Shown here in pieces: positions 17,402 through 26,426 of a stretch of 64,000 nt of DNA. The DNA comes from Actinomycetes bacterium. Lineage in GTDB: Bacteria > Actinomycetota > Actinomycetes > Mycobacteriales > Mycobacteriaceae. Location: positions 205,478 through 269,477 of the forward strand of contig JAEZZR010000012.1 in the NCBI GenBank assembly GCA_023418505.1. Direction: 5' to 3'. Each line of letters starts with the position of its first letter. The first letter of the stretch is position 1. Position numbers and translations under genes: made by a program. The notes beneath the pieces are model-generated. The model did no database searches, had not been told where the DNA came from, and saw nothing but the letters and a program-made list of their open reading frames with translations.

Positions 17402-17434
17402 TTGGTAACAGCTTGTGCCAGACAACGTTACCAA
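17402..17434. promoter_or_regulatory. Inverted TTGGTAAC pair upstream of cmt
   Basis: TTGGTAAC (17402-17409) and GTTACCAA (17427-17434) are perfect inverted 8-mers with a second inner pair, TTGT and ACAA. The site lies 122-154 bases upstream of cmt, within the cmt-ubiA gap. GTAAC-type boxes recall actinobacterial response-regulator sites such as MtrA; that assignment is a guess. Confidence 0.35.
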
Positions 17435-17491
17435 ACCGCTATCTAGCTGCCAAACTTTCTGTAATAGAAATCATCTATCAGGCGGGCTGTA

Positions 17492-17517
17492 TCAGGCGCC
17501 CCACGCCCCTCGCCTGA
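17492..17517 (-). terminator. Possible weak terminator after ubiA
   Basis: TCAGGCG (17492-17498) and CGCCTGA (17511-17517) can pair around a GC-rich loop just past the ubiA stop on the minus strand. No T run follows, so it may be only a pause or an RNA-stability hairpin. Confidence 0.3.
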
Positions 17518-17526
17518 CGCCGGGTA

Positions 17527-18558
17527 CTACACCCAATAAACCGCAATCGCGATGGAAACTGCCCACAGCACAGCCAGTGCCTGCAAGGCACGATCCTTCA
17601 GTGCGATTTCATCCGGGCTGCCGGCCACACCTTTATCCACGTCGAGAGCAAAACGCAGGATAGCCACGGTAAATGGCACCATCGAGATCTGGTACCACAC
17701 CGCTGCACCACCGCTCACACCCGGCGCGCGAGACATCTCGAAGCCCCACAAAGCGTAGGAAACCACCACTGCGGTAGCCGAAAGTGTCCACGCGAAACGC
17801 AAGTACGTTGCCGTGTAGCCCTGCAAAGATTTACGGATCTTCTTACCAGTCGCTTCAGCGAGCAACAGCTCGGAGTAACGCTTACCAGCTGCCATGAACA
17901 GCGAACCAAAAGCGGCCACAAGCAGGAACCATTGCGATAACTCGATACCCGCAGCCACGCCGCCGCCCATCGCGCGCAGCATGAATCCGGAACTCACCAG
18001 TGCGATATCAATCACAGGCTGGTGCTTCCAGCCGAAGCAGTAGCCCAACTGCAAGCCGATGTACACGGCAATCACGATCGCCAGGCCGGCGCCTTGGGCA
18101 GCAAAGAAGCTGACGCCGATGGCAGCCAGGATCAAGATCACAGCCATCGCGTAGGCCAGGTTAATTGGCAGCACACCGGCGGCAATCGGACGGAACCGTT
18201 TCGTTGGGTGTGCCCGGTCTGCTTCTACGTCGCGCGCGTCATTAATCAGATAGATCGAGGACGCCGCCATACAGAACACGGCAAACGCAATGAAAACGTT
18301 CCACACCAGCTCGCCCAGGGAGGTCGTCTCCCCGAGGGCAGCACTACCAGCGGCAGCAGGCGCTGCAATAACCAGGACGTTTTTCACCCACTGTTTTGGC
18401 CGCAGTGCCTTCATCATGGCGTCAGCCAGGTTTTTCGGCGGTTGACCTTGCGGGTTCGTGGGCTCGTCGATGCCGTAGGTGTGTGGCTCAGGTCCGAAAA
18501 GCTGCGGATTTCCCTGGGAGGAACCAGCAGAGCCCTGGTGGATCTTGTCGTCAGTCAC
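17527..18558 (-). CDS. ubiA: Decaprenyl-phosphate phosphoribosyltransferase (UbiA family)
   Basis: A 343-residue integral membrane prenyltransferase-like enzyme with about nine membrane segments after a 45-residue polar N-terminus. IYLINDARDVEADRAHPTK carries the NDxxDxxxD motif that binds the diphosphate substrate (PRPP) through Mg. It makes decaprenylphosphoryl-5-phosphoribose, the first dedicated step towards the arabinofuranose donor DPA used for cell-wall arabinan. Downstream partner enzymes include the PAP2-type phosphatase, encoded 41 bases upstream here, as in M. tuberculosis (Rv3806c-Rv3807c). In C. glutamicum I recall aftB beside it; it is not here. Confidence 0.93.
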   Translation of the reverse strand: MTDDKIHQGSAGSSQGNPQLFGPEPHTYGIDEPTNPQGQPPKNLADAMMKALRPKQWVKNVLVIAAPAAAGSAALGETTSLGELVWNVFIAFAVFCMAASSIYLINDARDVEADRAHPTKRFRPIAAGVLPINLAYAMAVILILAAIGVSFFAAQGAGLAIVIAVYIGLQLGYCFGWKHQPVIDIALVSSGFMLRAMGGGVAAGIELSQWFLLVAAFGSLFMAAGKRYSELLLAEATGKKIRKSLQGYTATYLRFAWTLSATAVVVSYALWGFEMSRAPGVSGGAAVWYQISMVPFTVAILRFALDVDKGVAGSPDEIALKDRALQALAVLWAVSIAIAVYWV

Positions 18559-18599
18559 GTCGCGATACCTTTCTTATAAGTCAGAGCTATGCCGCTTGG

Positions 18600-19205
18600 T
18601 CAGCGCTTATCCGCTGGAAGCTTCTCCACAGCCACAGCAGTTGCCGCACCGAGTGCCGCACCAGTTGCCACATCAGTAGGGTAATGCACTCCCAACACCA
18701 GTCGCGACAACATAATCGCAGGCACACCCAGCAACAGTGCGTTCTTCGTCGTCGTCGAGCGCGCCAAATACCGCAGCGAAATTAATGCCGCCGTAGTTGA
18801 CGTCGCGTGTGAGGAAGGGAAACTCAACTTACTAGGAGTACCTACGCCGATGCGAATTCGCGGGTCATGCGGACGCGGGCGCCGGACGATGCGCTTAATA
18901 ATCACCGACGCAGCGTGCGACGTAAACGCCGACGCACCAACTTTCACCCATGCTTGACGACGAGGACCATCAGCCACCGCACCGAGAGTGGCTAGCGCCA
19001 GCCAACCGGCTGCGTGTTCGCCGAAGAAACTCATGGCTTTAGCCGCCGGAATTATCCCAGGCTGATCGAGCAATTGGCGCTGGATCGCGACCAGGGCGTC
19101 GGATTCGCCGAAAGGATCGCCCGCGATGCGCTGTTCAGCGTCGTGTTGCGCGGTAGCGCTAGAGCTTTTACTGCTTTTACCGCTCTTACTGCGCTTCAAA
19201 AACAT
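18600..19205 (-). CDS. PAP2-family phosphatase (decaprenylphosphoryl-phosphoribose phosphatase candidate)
   Basis: A 201-residue membrane phosphatase. The three PAP2 motifs are visible: KRIVRRPRP (about 113-121), PSSHATS (about 140-146) and SRLVLGVHYPTDV (about 174-186), with histidines in the second and third. The homologue in this position in mycobacteria (Rv3807c) is proposed to remove the 5-phosphate from decaprenylphosphoryl-phosphoribose before its epimerisation to the arabinose donor. The N-terminus is Ser/Lys-rich. It overlaps glfT2 by 20 bases and is followed by ubiA, so the pathway genes are probably co-transcribed. Confidence 0.9.
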   Translation of the reverse strand: MFLKRSKSGKSSKSSSATAQHDAEQRIAGDPFGESDALVAIQRQLLDQPGIIPAAKAMSFFGEHAAGWLALATLGAVADGPRRQAWVKVGASAFTSHAASVIIKRIVRRPRPHDPRIRIGVGTPSKLSFPSSHATSTTAALISLRYLARSTTTKNALLLGVPAIMLSRLVLGVHYPTDVATGAALGAATAVAVEKLPADKR

Positions 19206-21213
19206 TTGCCCAGCCCTCCCTGCTCGTTAGCTCTGCATGGGCATCGCGGTAACGGCGACGCATCTCGTCGAAACGCTTCGCTACCTCGGACTGCAACCGC
19301 CACGATTCCTGCAACAATTCCTTGGCTTGCGCTCGGTTGCGCTGGCGGTAGACCACACCCCTGCCATCGGCAGTAGTCACAGTGGCACCATCGACGCGCG
19401 ACAGCGAGAACCACCGTGCTTCAATCGGCGCGAAATTCGCCTGAGGCACCTGATGGTGGGTCTTGTCTTCTTTGCGCAACGTATTGGCCAGGCCTTTCGC
19501 CAGCCAGACCGACTTCTTCAGCGGAGCCAACCGGCCACCAATATCCTTAATCGGCACACCTGGGATACCAGATGGTTTTGGCAGTTCTGCAGCAGAAGGC
19601 AGTACCACTGCATCCGGGTAGTTCTTCCGCATAGCGTTGATGCGAGGCAGCGAAGTCTCCAGGATGTCGAAGAGATGTTCTGGGCCGGCCAAGAAATCCT
19701 TCATCGCTTCGTTCTGAATCGCCACAGTGGAGTACTCCAGGCACAACAAATGCTTGGCGGTGGCTTTGCGCATGGAGGACACAATGCCGTCGGTAGAGCC
19801 GTCGTGCTGCAAAGCCGCCACAATCAAGCGGTTGCGCAGGTGGAAATACGCTTGCCAGTCGATCGCATCGTCTTTATCCGACCAAGCCATGTGCCAAATC
19901 GCGATTCCAGGCCAAGTAGCCGTAGGGAACCCAGCAGCTGCGGCGCGCAAACCATATTCGGCATCGTCCCACTTGATAAATAATGGCAACGGTTGGCCGA
20001 TCGTCTCTGCCACCCGGCGCGGGATCAAGCACATCCACCAGCCGTTGTAGTCCACGTCGATCCGCCGGTGCAGATCCTTGGAATCGATGGTTTCACCAGT
20101 GGCGTTGGTGCCGTGCTCGCCGCGGTCGCGCAGCGGATGGGCGTAGAAGTCGTGGTCGTAGTGCACGTGCGGTGCGGAAGTCCACATGAAATCGTGGCGG
20201 CCGACAACTTCACCCATGGAGTGCAGGTGCGAACGCTCCTGCAGGTTCAGCATCTGCCCACCCACCAGAATTGGCTGCTTCGCAAAGCGGCCGACGGCTA
20301 CCGCACGCAGGATGGAATCTGGCTCGATAGCGATATCGTCATCCATGTACAGGATGAATGGGCTATCCGTCGCCCGGCTGGGATCGCTATCTGGGCCACC
20401 CAGCGCTTCGTACATGATGCGTGAGTAACCGCCGGAACCACCTAAGTTTCCTTGTGGGAAGATGCGCAGACGATCACCAAAGTGGTCAGCTACTGCAGCA
20501 AATCCCGGCTGATCTGCTGGATGCTGCGTGCCTTGATCAGGCATCAAAACCGCATCGATAATGCCATCGACTTCTGGATCAGATTGCAAAGCTTCCAGCG
20601 CAGCTACGGCATCAGCTGGACGGTTAAAGGTTGGGATGCCTACCGTGACTCGGCCTTCTGGAGCCGGCTGAGTAGAGCCATCCGGCAGTTGCTGCTCGCC
20701 GGCAGCTTGTGGCGACCACCAACCAGCGGAAATGATCTCTACCTCGGTTTCGCAGGTCAGATCGAACCAGATCCAGCCGCCGTCTTCGAACTGTGCGATT
20801 GGGATTTCTAGCTCGCAGACCGCCAGATCAGCGAGCCCATCAGCACCGATGACCTCACCGGTGACCGCAATACGCGAGCCATCAATCTTCGACCGGAACA
20901 CATCTACGCGCGCGGTGCCTTTGAGCTCTAGGCGCAACACCACAGAACTGAGCTGGGACCAACGACGCCAATAGCTAGCCGGGAAAGCATTGAAATAAGA
21001 CTCGAAACTTACTTCGCTGCCAGCAGGAATTACTGCAGAAGTCCGGGACTTCGCTTGCACCCGCCCTGGATTGGTATCAGGCTCCACCACGTACAGCGAA
21101 CGCACGTCGCGAGGCTCCCCCAACTTCGGCAAGATCACACGCTGAAGCCGTTCAACCGATAGCCGCGGCATTTCAGGCGAGGGCAAATCACCCTGGATGG
21201 TGGGCTGGTTCAT
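19186..21213 (-). CDS. glfT2: Galactofuranosyltransferase GlfT2
   Basis: A 675-residue cytosolic-face glycosyltransferase that polymerises galactofuranose onto the linker lipid, making the galactan of arabinogalactan. An N-terminal beta-rich domain (1-185) is followed by a GT-A fold beginning VTVGIPTFNRP (189-199), with the metal-binding DDD at 291-293 (YMDDDIAIEPDS) and the catalytic-base motif KWDDAEYG (414-421); a helical C-terminal domain completes the usual length. It lies 60 bases downstream of glf, which makes its donor, UDP-galactofuranose. Confidence 0.96.
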   Translation of the reverse strand: MNQPTIQGDLPSPEMPRLSVERLQRVILPKLGEPRDVRSLYVVEPDTNPGRVQAKSRTSAVIPAGSEVSFESYFNAFPASYWRRWSQLSSVVLRLELKGTARVDVFRSKIDGSRIAVTGEVIGADGLADLAVCELEIPIAQFEDGGWIWFDLTCETEVEIISAGWWSPQAAGEQQLPDGSTQPAPEGRVTVGIPTFNRPADAVAALEALQSDPEVDGIIDAVLMPDQGTQHPADQPGFAAVADHFGDRLRIFPQGNLGGSGGYSRIMYEALGGPDSDPSRATDSPFILYMDDDIAIEPDSILRAVAVGRFAKQPILVGGQMLNLQERSHLHSMGEVVGRHDFMWTSAPHVHYDHDFYAHPLRDRGEHGTNATGETIDSKDLHRRIDVDYNGWWMCLIPRRVAETIGQPLPLFIKWDDAEYGLRAAAAGFPTATWPGIAIWHMAWSDKDDAIDWQAYFHLRNRLIVAALQHDGSTDGIVSSMRKATAKHLLCLEYSTVAIQNEAMKDFLAGPEHLFDILETSLPRINAMRKNYPDAVVLPSAAELPKPSGIPGVPIKDIGGRLAPLKKSVWLAKGLANTLRKEDKTHHQVPQANFAPIEARWFSLSRVDGATVTTADGRGVVYRQRNRAQAKELLQESWRLQSEVAKRFDEMRRRYRDAHAELTSREGWANVFEAQ

Positions 21214-21273
21214 CCGAAAACATCATCCTTTACAAAAACTGCTGCAGTAAATTACTCGGAAACTCTACCCGCG

Positions 21274-22593
21274 TTAGTGCCCGCGGCTTTGTTCCAACGC
21301 AGTGCCGTCTTGCCAGAAAGGCACCAGCTTGTTGTCATACATATTCAGCGCCGACGCAATCGCCATGTGCATATCCAGGTACTGATAGGTACCCAACCGG
21401 CCGCCGAAGAGCACCTTATTATTAGCTGCTTCCCCAGCTGCCCGAGCACGGTACTTCTTCAACATCTCGCGGTCGTCGGGAGTGTTGATTGGGTAATACG
21501 GCTCGTCTTCATCGGTAGCGAAGCGGCTGTATTCCTTCATAATCACGGTCTTATCCGCAGGGTAGGAACCTTCGCGCTCCGGATGGAAGTGGCGGAACTC
21601 GTGGATGCGGGTATAAGGCACATCCGCATCGTTGTAGTTCATCACAGGGGTGCCCTGGTAATCGCCGGTTTCGTGAACTTCGGTCTCGAAATCGAGCGTA
21701 CGCCAGCCCAAACGGCCTTCTGCATAATCGAAATACCGATCCAACGGTCCGGTGTAAACCACTGGAGCTTCCGCACTTGCTGCCCGCAAGGATTCGCGGA
21801 CTTCGAACCAATCTACGTTGACAACGACGTCGATAAGCTCGTGCGTTGCCATATTTTCTAGCCAAGCAGCGTAACCGTCTACCGGCAGCCCCTCGTAGGT
21901 GTCGTTGAAGTAGCGATTATTAAAGGTATAGCGAACTGGCAGGCGCGAAATATTAGACGCCGGCAGGTTCTTCGGATCGGTCTGCCACTGCTTGGCCGTG
22001 TAATCGCGCACGAAAGCTTCGTAAAGCGGGCGGCCGATGAGCGCGATACCTTTTTCTTCCAGGTTTTCTGCAGCCGCGGGATCCAAGCCGTCGGTCTGAT
22101 CCTTAATCAGCTGACGTGCCTCATCCGGGCTGTAGTACTTACCAAAGAACTGATTGATCAGACCCAGGCCCATCGGGAACTGGTACGCCGTGCCCTTATG
22201 CATCGCAAACACGCGGTGCTGATAGTCAGTGAAATCCGTGAACTGGCGCACGTAATCCCACACGCGCTTATTCGACGTATGGAACAAGTGCGCACCGTAT
22301 TTATGCACCTCAATGCCAGTTTCTGGTTCTGGTTCAGAGTAGGCATTACCGCCGATATGCGAACGACGTTCAACAACTAACACTCGTTTACCCAGTTGGC
22401 TGGCCGCGCGTTCTGCCACGGTGAGGCCAAAGAAACCGGAACCGACCACGATCAAGTCGTAAGAGTTTTCCTGAACCTGATCCAAGGTGCGCAATTGCAG
22501 AGAAGAGGTGGGAGCCTCCGAAGAGGCTGGGGTGGAATTGTCTTCTGCTGCGCCGTCGGTAGCTGTATCAGTTGCTGCTGCACTGTAACTCAT
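21274..22593 (-). CDS. glf: UDP-galactopyranose mutase
   Basis: A 439-residue FAD enzyme that interconverts UDP-galactopyranose and UDP-galactofuranose. The dinucleotide-binding motif VVGSGFFGLTVAE falls at residues 49-61, and RRSHIGGNAYSE, GAHLFHTSNKRVWDYV and PVMNYNDADVPYTRIHEFRHF are mutase signatures. The first 45 residues are an Ala/Ser/Thr-rich extension not found in most homologues; an internal start is possible but no better ribosome site is obvious. It is followed by glfT2, so precursor and polymerase are made together. Confidence 0.96.
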   Translation of the reverse strand: MSYSAAATDTATDGAAEDNSTPASSEAPTSSLQLRTLDQVQENSYDLIVVGSGFFGLTVAERAASQLGKRVLVVERRSHIGGNAYSEPEPETGIEVHKYGAHLFHTSNKRVWDYVRQFTDFTDYQHRVFAMHKGTAYQFPMGLGLINQFFGKYYSPDEARQLIKDQTDGLDPAAAENLEEKGIALIGRPLYEAFVRDYTAKQWQTDPKNLPASNISRLPVRYTFNNRYFNDTYEGLPVDGYAAWLENMATHELIDVVVNVDWFEVRESLRAASAEAPVVYTGPLDRYFDYAEGRLGWRTLDFETEVHETGDYQGTPVMNYNDADVPYTRIHEFRHFHPEREGSYPADKTVIMKEYSRFATDEDEPYYPINTPDDREMLKKYRARAAGEAANNKVLFGGRLGTYQYLDMHMAIASALNMYDNKLVPFWQDGTALEQSRGH

Positions 22594-22649
22594 AGCTACG
22601 AGTGTATAGGCCGATAGTCCAACTGCCAGTAGGCCTGGCCGTAGATGGG

Positions 22650-23072
22650 TTACCGGGCGTTGGTGTTCGTCGGAGTGGTGGCTGGATTGGATTCGGTGGC
22701 GGCGGCGCTAGATTCAGCGGTGGCAGTTGTGGTCGCCGACTTCGCACCCTCAGCAGAAGTACCAGCCTTGCGTGGATTCAACTCCACCAACGCGGAGGCT
22801 TCGACTCCTTCGGCACGGTTGGTACGCAGCTCTGCGATAGCTTCTTCTAGGAATTCCAAAACAGAACGCCAGCGCACCGTGGTTTGTTCGATGTAATGAT
22901 CCAGGTTATCTACTGCCTCATGCTGCAGTTCGGCATCCAAGATCGTTTCAGCGGTATCAGGGTTTTCGCGCAACGCAGCCAAGTCGCGCCGTAGACGCGC
23001 TACGTATTCTTCTGCCTCTGCCAGTTTTGCTTCGAGACGTGCTTCTAGTTCAACTACGCGTTGATCGATCAC
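22650..23072 (-). CDS. Hypothetical coiled-coil protein
   Basis: A 140-residue protein of unknown function. Residues 1-40 (MIDQRVVELEARLEAKLAEAEEYVARLRRDL) and about 55-95 form charged heptad-like helices; the last 40 residues are a disordered Ala/Thr/Ser/Asn tail. No signal peptide or membrane segment. It sits between the Na/Pi transporter gene (28-base gap) and glf (56-base gap) on the same strand, so it may be part of that operon. Confidence 0.65.
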   Translation of the reverse strand: MIDQRVVELEARLEAKLAEAEEYVARLRRDLAALRENPDTAETILDAELQHEAVDNLDHYIEQTTVRWRSVLEFLEEAIAELRTNRAEGVEASALVELNPRKAGTSAEGAKSATTTATAESSAAATESNPATTPTNTNAR

Positions 23073-23100
23073 AGGGTTCTCCTCAAAAACGTCAGAAAGC

Positions 23101-24342
23101 TTAGAACAAATTGGTGAGCAAAATTAGCACAAGTGGCAATACTAGGAAGACTCCCAGTGTCCACACCACTGCCCAAATCTTCTTCGTCGCAGCTGCCTTT
23201 GCCAGCAGCTCAGCTCCCTTCAATGGCAGCGGACGCAAGAACGGCAGACCAAAGATAATCAAAGTAGCGAAGACGTTAAACAGCAAATGCACGAATGCTG
23301 CTTGCATCGCCAGCGTGCCCTCGGCGCCGCCGAAACCAAATGCCGCAATCAGGGCGGTGACGGTAGTACCAATGTTTGCACCCACGGTGAATGGGTAAAT
23401 CTGACGCAAAGTGAACGTACCCGAGCCAGCCAACGGCACAGCCAAGCTGGTGGTCGTCGAGCTGGACTGCACCATGATGGTCATGAAAGCACCAGAGACA
23501 ATGCCAGTAACTGGTCCGCGACCAATTGCCTTGTGCAGGATCTCCTTGGCCTTGCCCACCATCAGCACCTTCAACAGCTTGCCGATGTTATTAATAACAG
23601 CCAGGATCAGCGCCACACCCAGCACGATCAGGATGATGCCTACCCAGACGTCAGAGAAACCGGTAGCTGCCACACCGGTCTTGAATAGATCGGATAGTGG
23701 CGTGGTCACGGTCTTAACGAACGAACCAATCGCACCGAAGATCGCTGCGATAATACCGCCGTCGGAGCCAGCGGTTTGTTCTGCCATCCAGTGGGAAGAC
23801 TTCTGCAGAATGCCGAACATCAATTCCAGTGGCAGCAAGATTGTCACTGCCATCAGGTTAAAGAAGTCGTGCACTGTGGCCGCAGCGAATGCCCGTCGGA
23901 AAGCAAATTTATCCCGTGCCATACCCAAGCTGACCAGGGTGTTCGTCATGGTCGTACCCAGGTTCGCGCCCATCAGCATCGGAATCGCGGTAGCCATGGG
24001 CATGCCACCGGCAACCAAGCCCACCACGATGGACGTGGTGGTGGAAGAAGATTGCGTCAGTGCCGTCGCCAGCAAGCCAATCATCAACGCGATCAGCGGG
24101 TTAGACGCGAAAGAGAACAGAGACTCGGCCTGATCGCCCGTTGCAGTCTTAAAACCAGAGCCGATGATCTGCACGGCCGTGATCAGGATGTAGATGCCAA
24201 CGGCAACACCGATCCAGTCGCGGACATTGGCAGCAGTGCCGGTGACCTTAATAAAGGACAGCGGGCTACGCGGAGTGGGCGTCTCCTGCGCTAACTCCTG
24301 GGGCGTCTCTGATACCCGGGGTTCGCGGCTTAAAGTCTGCAT
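23101..24342 (-). CDS. nptA: Na+/Pi cotransporter family protein
   Basis: A 413-residue membrane protein with the internal duplication of NptA/SLC34-type phosphate transporters: TALTQSSSTTTSIVVGLVAGG in the first half and MVQSSSTTTSLAVPLAGSG in the second, each followed by a GANLGTT or GANIGTT motif. It should import phosphate with sodium. The N-terminal 35 residues are polar. The upstream region (24343-24660) is shared with the divergent amidase gene and contains a GTGA-N6-TCAC site. Confidence 0.9.
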   Translation of the reverse strand: MQTLSREPRVSETPQELAQETPTPRSPLSFIKVTGTAANVRDWIGVAVGIYILITAVQIIGSGFKTATGDQAESLFSFASNPLIALMIGLLATALTQSSSTTTSIVVGLVAGGMPMATAIPMLMGANLGTTMTNTLVSLGMARDKFAFRRAFAAATVHDFFNLMAVTILLPLELMFGILQKSSHWMAEQTAGSDGGIIAAIFGAIGSFVKTVTTPLSDLFKTGVAATGFSDVWVGIILIVLGVALILAVINNIGKLLKVLMVGKAKEILHKAIGRGPVTGIVSGAFMTIMVQSSSTTTSLAVPLAGSGTFTLRQIYPFTVGANIGTTVTALIAAFGFGGAEGTLAMQAAFVHLLFNVFATLIIFGLPFLRPLPLKGAELLAKAAATKKIWAVVWTLGVFLVLPLVLILLTNLF

Positions 24343-24660
24343 GAGTTTTCAAGTCTCCGAATGACACAGGAACACGGTCGAGACAGATTCAATAGCAAGT
24401 ACCTAACGGCCAGCGGAACCGAAGGTAAACAACAGGTGAACTGCAGAACAATTTCTCTAGATTTTGAGTGATTCTGGTCACTTTTTGCGCTCGACTTAGA
24501 TTCGGTATTGCTTCACGACGCTTCAATTCACATTCGTCACATCAGTAACAGCAGTATCAACTAGACACATCCGCCTCGTCTGATAACATAGGCAACTGAT
24601 CTTTACTCTGATCTCACTTGTTATTAATCATTTGCACCCAACAGCTCTGGAGTTATCGCC
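24343..24660. promoter_or_regulatory. Divergent promoter region with a Crp/GlxR-like palindrome
   Basis: This 318-base gene-free region separates the divergent nptA and amidase genes. AGTGATTCTGGTCACT (24467-24482) matches the GTGA-N6-TCAC core bound by Crp-family regulators such as corynebacterial GlxR, but lacks the outer T and A of the full consensus. GGAG at 24649-24652 is the ribosome site for the amidase. I see no other gene or RNA in it. Confidence 0.5.
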
Positions 24661-26400
24661 TTGCCGAATCGTCGTCGCATTAACACCCCATCTGTTGGCC
24701 GCCGCTCGTTTTTATTCGGGCTAGCCGCTACTGCAGCAGCTGTCCCACTTGGAGCATTCGGCCTGCATAAAGCCACAAATGGTGGTCTTTCCACCGCCAA
24801 TGGCGCCGGCAGTGGTGCGAAAGCAATCACGCCAATTGTCAATGAAGCTCCACTGGCTGAAGCCATCTCGGTTTTGGTTGATGATGCTGCGATTGCCACC
24901 CAAGCACTCGTGGATCAGATCAACCCACATCGTGGCGTGGTGAAAGAAATCCGCAGCGACGTGGAGTTCTCGCAGTTCGCTTTAACCTGGCAGGGCGATC
25001 CAAATATCAGCACCTACGTGCGTGCCCTCCGCCCGGACGGCACGTGGTCCCAGTGGTTTACCGCTGAACCGGACTACCCTGCCGACGGCACCGGCAATGG
25101 CCTCAACGGCACCGAGCTGATCTACGTAGAACCCACCACCGCGGTGCAAGTTTCTTCTAGCGGCATCAACGTCTTCGGCCCAGGTTCCGGTACCGATTTC
25201 GTGGATATTAAGGGCATCGACCGACTGGACTTCTCGCAGATCGACATCGCAGCTTTGGGTCTGGATCCCAAGAAGCTTGCCGACGATCTACACAAGATCG
25301 GCGTAGATATCGACGTAGCCAAGCTGCTGCCCAGCCCACAGGTTCCTTCCATCGATAGTCCGAACCTGGGTAGCGCTGTTGATGCCGGCACCGAGGCAGC
25401 TGAAACCGGCGCTGAAGCGGCTACTGCTGCCAACGATGCAGCAGCAACCGCCACTGACGCAGCACAAGATGCTCCGCTGCCATCCGACATCGCTTGGGCA
25501 GACATCAAGCCTGTCAATGATGCCCTGCCGCTCAATGCGGTCAACGCAGTGATGATCGACGGCACCACGGCCGCCGGTATCGCACCAATTGCCGATGTGG
25601 TGAACATTTCCGGTATGCCAGCTGTGGTGTCCCGCGCCGGTTGGGGTGCAAACGAATCCATGCGCCGCCACAACGCAGCGATCGATCCAAAGCTGGAAGC
25701 TGCCACCGTGCATCACACGGCAGGTTCGAACAATTACACCCAGGCTCAATCGGCCGGCATTGTGCGCGGTATTTACCACTACCACGCACAGACCCTGGGC
25801 TGGGGCGACATCGGATACAACGCGCTGGTAGACAAGTTCGGCACCATCTTTGAAGGTCGCGCAGGTGGCTTGGAACGCAATGTCCAAGGCGCTCACGCCG
25901 GCGGTTTCAACAAGGGTACGTTCGGCATTTCGATGATGGGCGATTACTCGGCAACCGCCCCGTCGCAAGCCATGCTTTCTTCCGTGGGCGCGATGATCGG
26001 TTGGCGTCTGCGCTTGGCTGGCATTGATCCGCTCTCGGAGACGCGCCTGACCTGCTCGGGATACTCCGGCGCGCGCTACTCCAAGGGTGAGACGGTCACG
26101 CTGCCTGCGATTTTCGCCCACCGCAACACCGGACACACCACATGCCCGGGTGCGGCTGGCTACTCGCAGATGGGTACGATCCGCACCTTGGCAAAGGAAG
26201 CTTACGACGGTTCGGCACGCGATGTCGCAGCTACGGATCGCGAATCCGCCGGTGAAGTTGCCGTTGGCGCCCCTGAAGGATCGTACCGCGGATCGCTTGG
26301 CGAGATCGCCGAGGGAATTGAAAACTTCGAAATTCCACCAGAGGTTGTCGATGCAGCCCGGAATTTCGCGGAAGATTTTGCGAAAAACACTGCCCAGTAA
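24661..26400 (+). CDS. Secreted N-acetylmuramoyl-L-alanine amidase / PGRP-domain protein (paralogue 1)
   Basis: A 579-residue exported protein starting at TTG, with GGAG eight bases before it. The N-terminus has a twin-arginine-type signal (GRRSFLFGLAATAAAVPLGAFG). Residues about 55-160 form a conserved beta domain (FALTWQGDPNISTYVRALRPDGTWSQWF), then an Ala-rich linker. The PGRP/amidase_2 domain (about 320-510) shows zinc ligands in ATVHHTAGS and in FAHRNTGHTTCPG, with histidine and cysteine eight residues apart as in T7 lysozyme. It should cleave the lactyl-peptide bond of peptidoglycan. Unlike its neighbour it lacks the cysteine pair near the active site. M. tuberculosis Rv3811 is the positional counterpart. 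Confidence 0.9.
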   Translation: MPNRRRINTPSVGRRSFLFGLAATAAAVPLGAFGLHKATNGGLSTANGAGSGAKAITPIVNEAPLAEAISVLVDDAAIATQALVDQINPHRGVVKEIRSDVEFSQFALTWQGDPNISTYVRALRPDGTWSQWFTAEPDYPADGTGNGLNGTELIYVEPTTAVQVSSSGINVFGPGSGTDFVDIKGIDRLDFSQIDIAALGLDPKKLADDLHKIGVDIDVAKLLPSPQVPSIDSPNLGSAVDAGTEAAETGAEAATAANDAAATATDAAQDAPLPSDIAWADIKPVNDALPLNAVNAVMIDGTTAAGIAPIADVVNISGMPAVVSRAGWGANESMRRHNAAIDPKLEAATVHHTAGSNNYTQAQSAGIVRGIYHYHAQTLGWGDIGYNALVDKFGTIFEGRAGGLERNVQGAHAGGFNKGTFGISMMGDYSATAPSQAMLSSVGAMIGWRLRLAGIDPLSETRLTCSGYSGARYSKGETVTLPAIFAHRNTGHTTCPGAAGYSQMGTIRTLAKEAYDGSARDVAATDRESAGEVAVGAPEGSYRGSLGEIAEGIENFEIPPEVVDAARNFAEDFAKNTAQ

Positions 26401-26426
26401 ATAACTAGCGGTTACGGAGTCTCATC

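Noticed and set aside
25288..26136. A 282-codon minus-strand frame inside amidase paralogue 1
   Set aside because: The same kind of shadow frame appears opposite paralogue 2, which shows it follows from the coding strand rather than from its own function.
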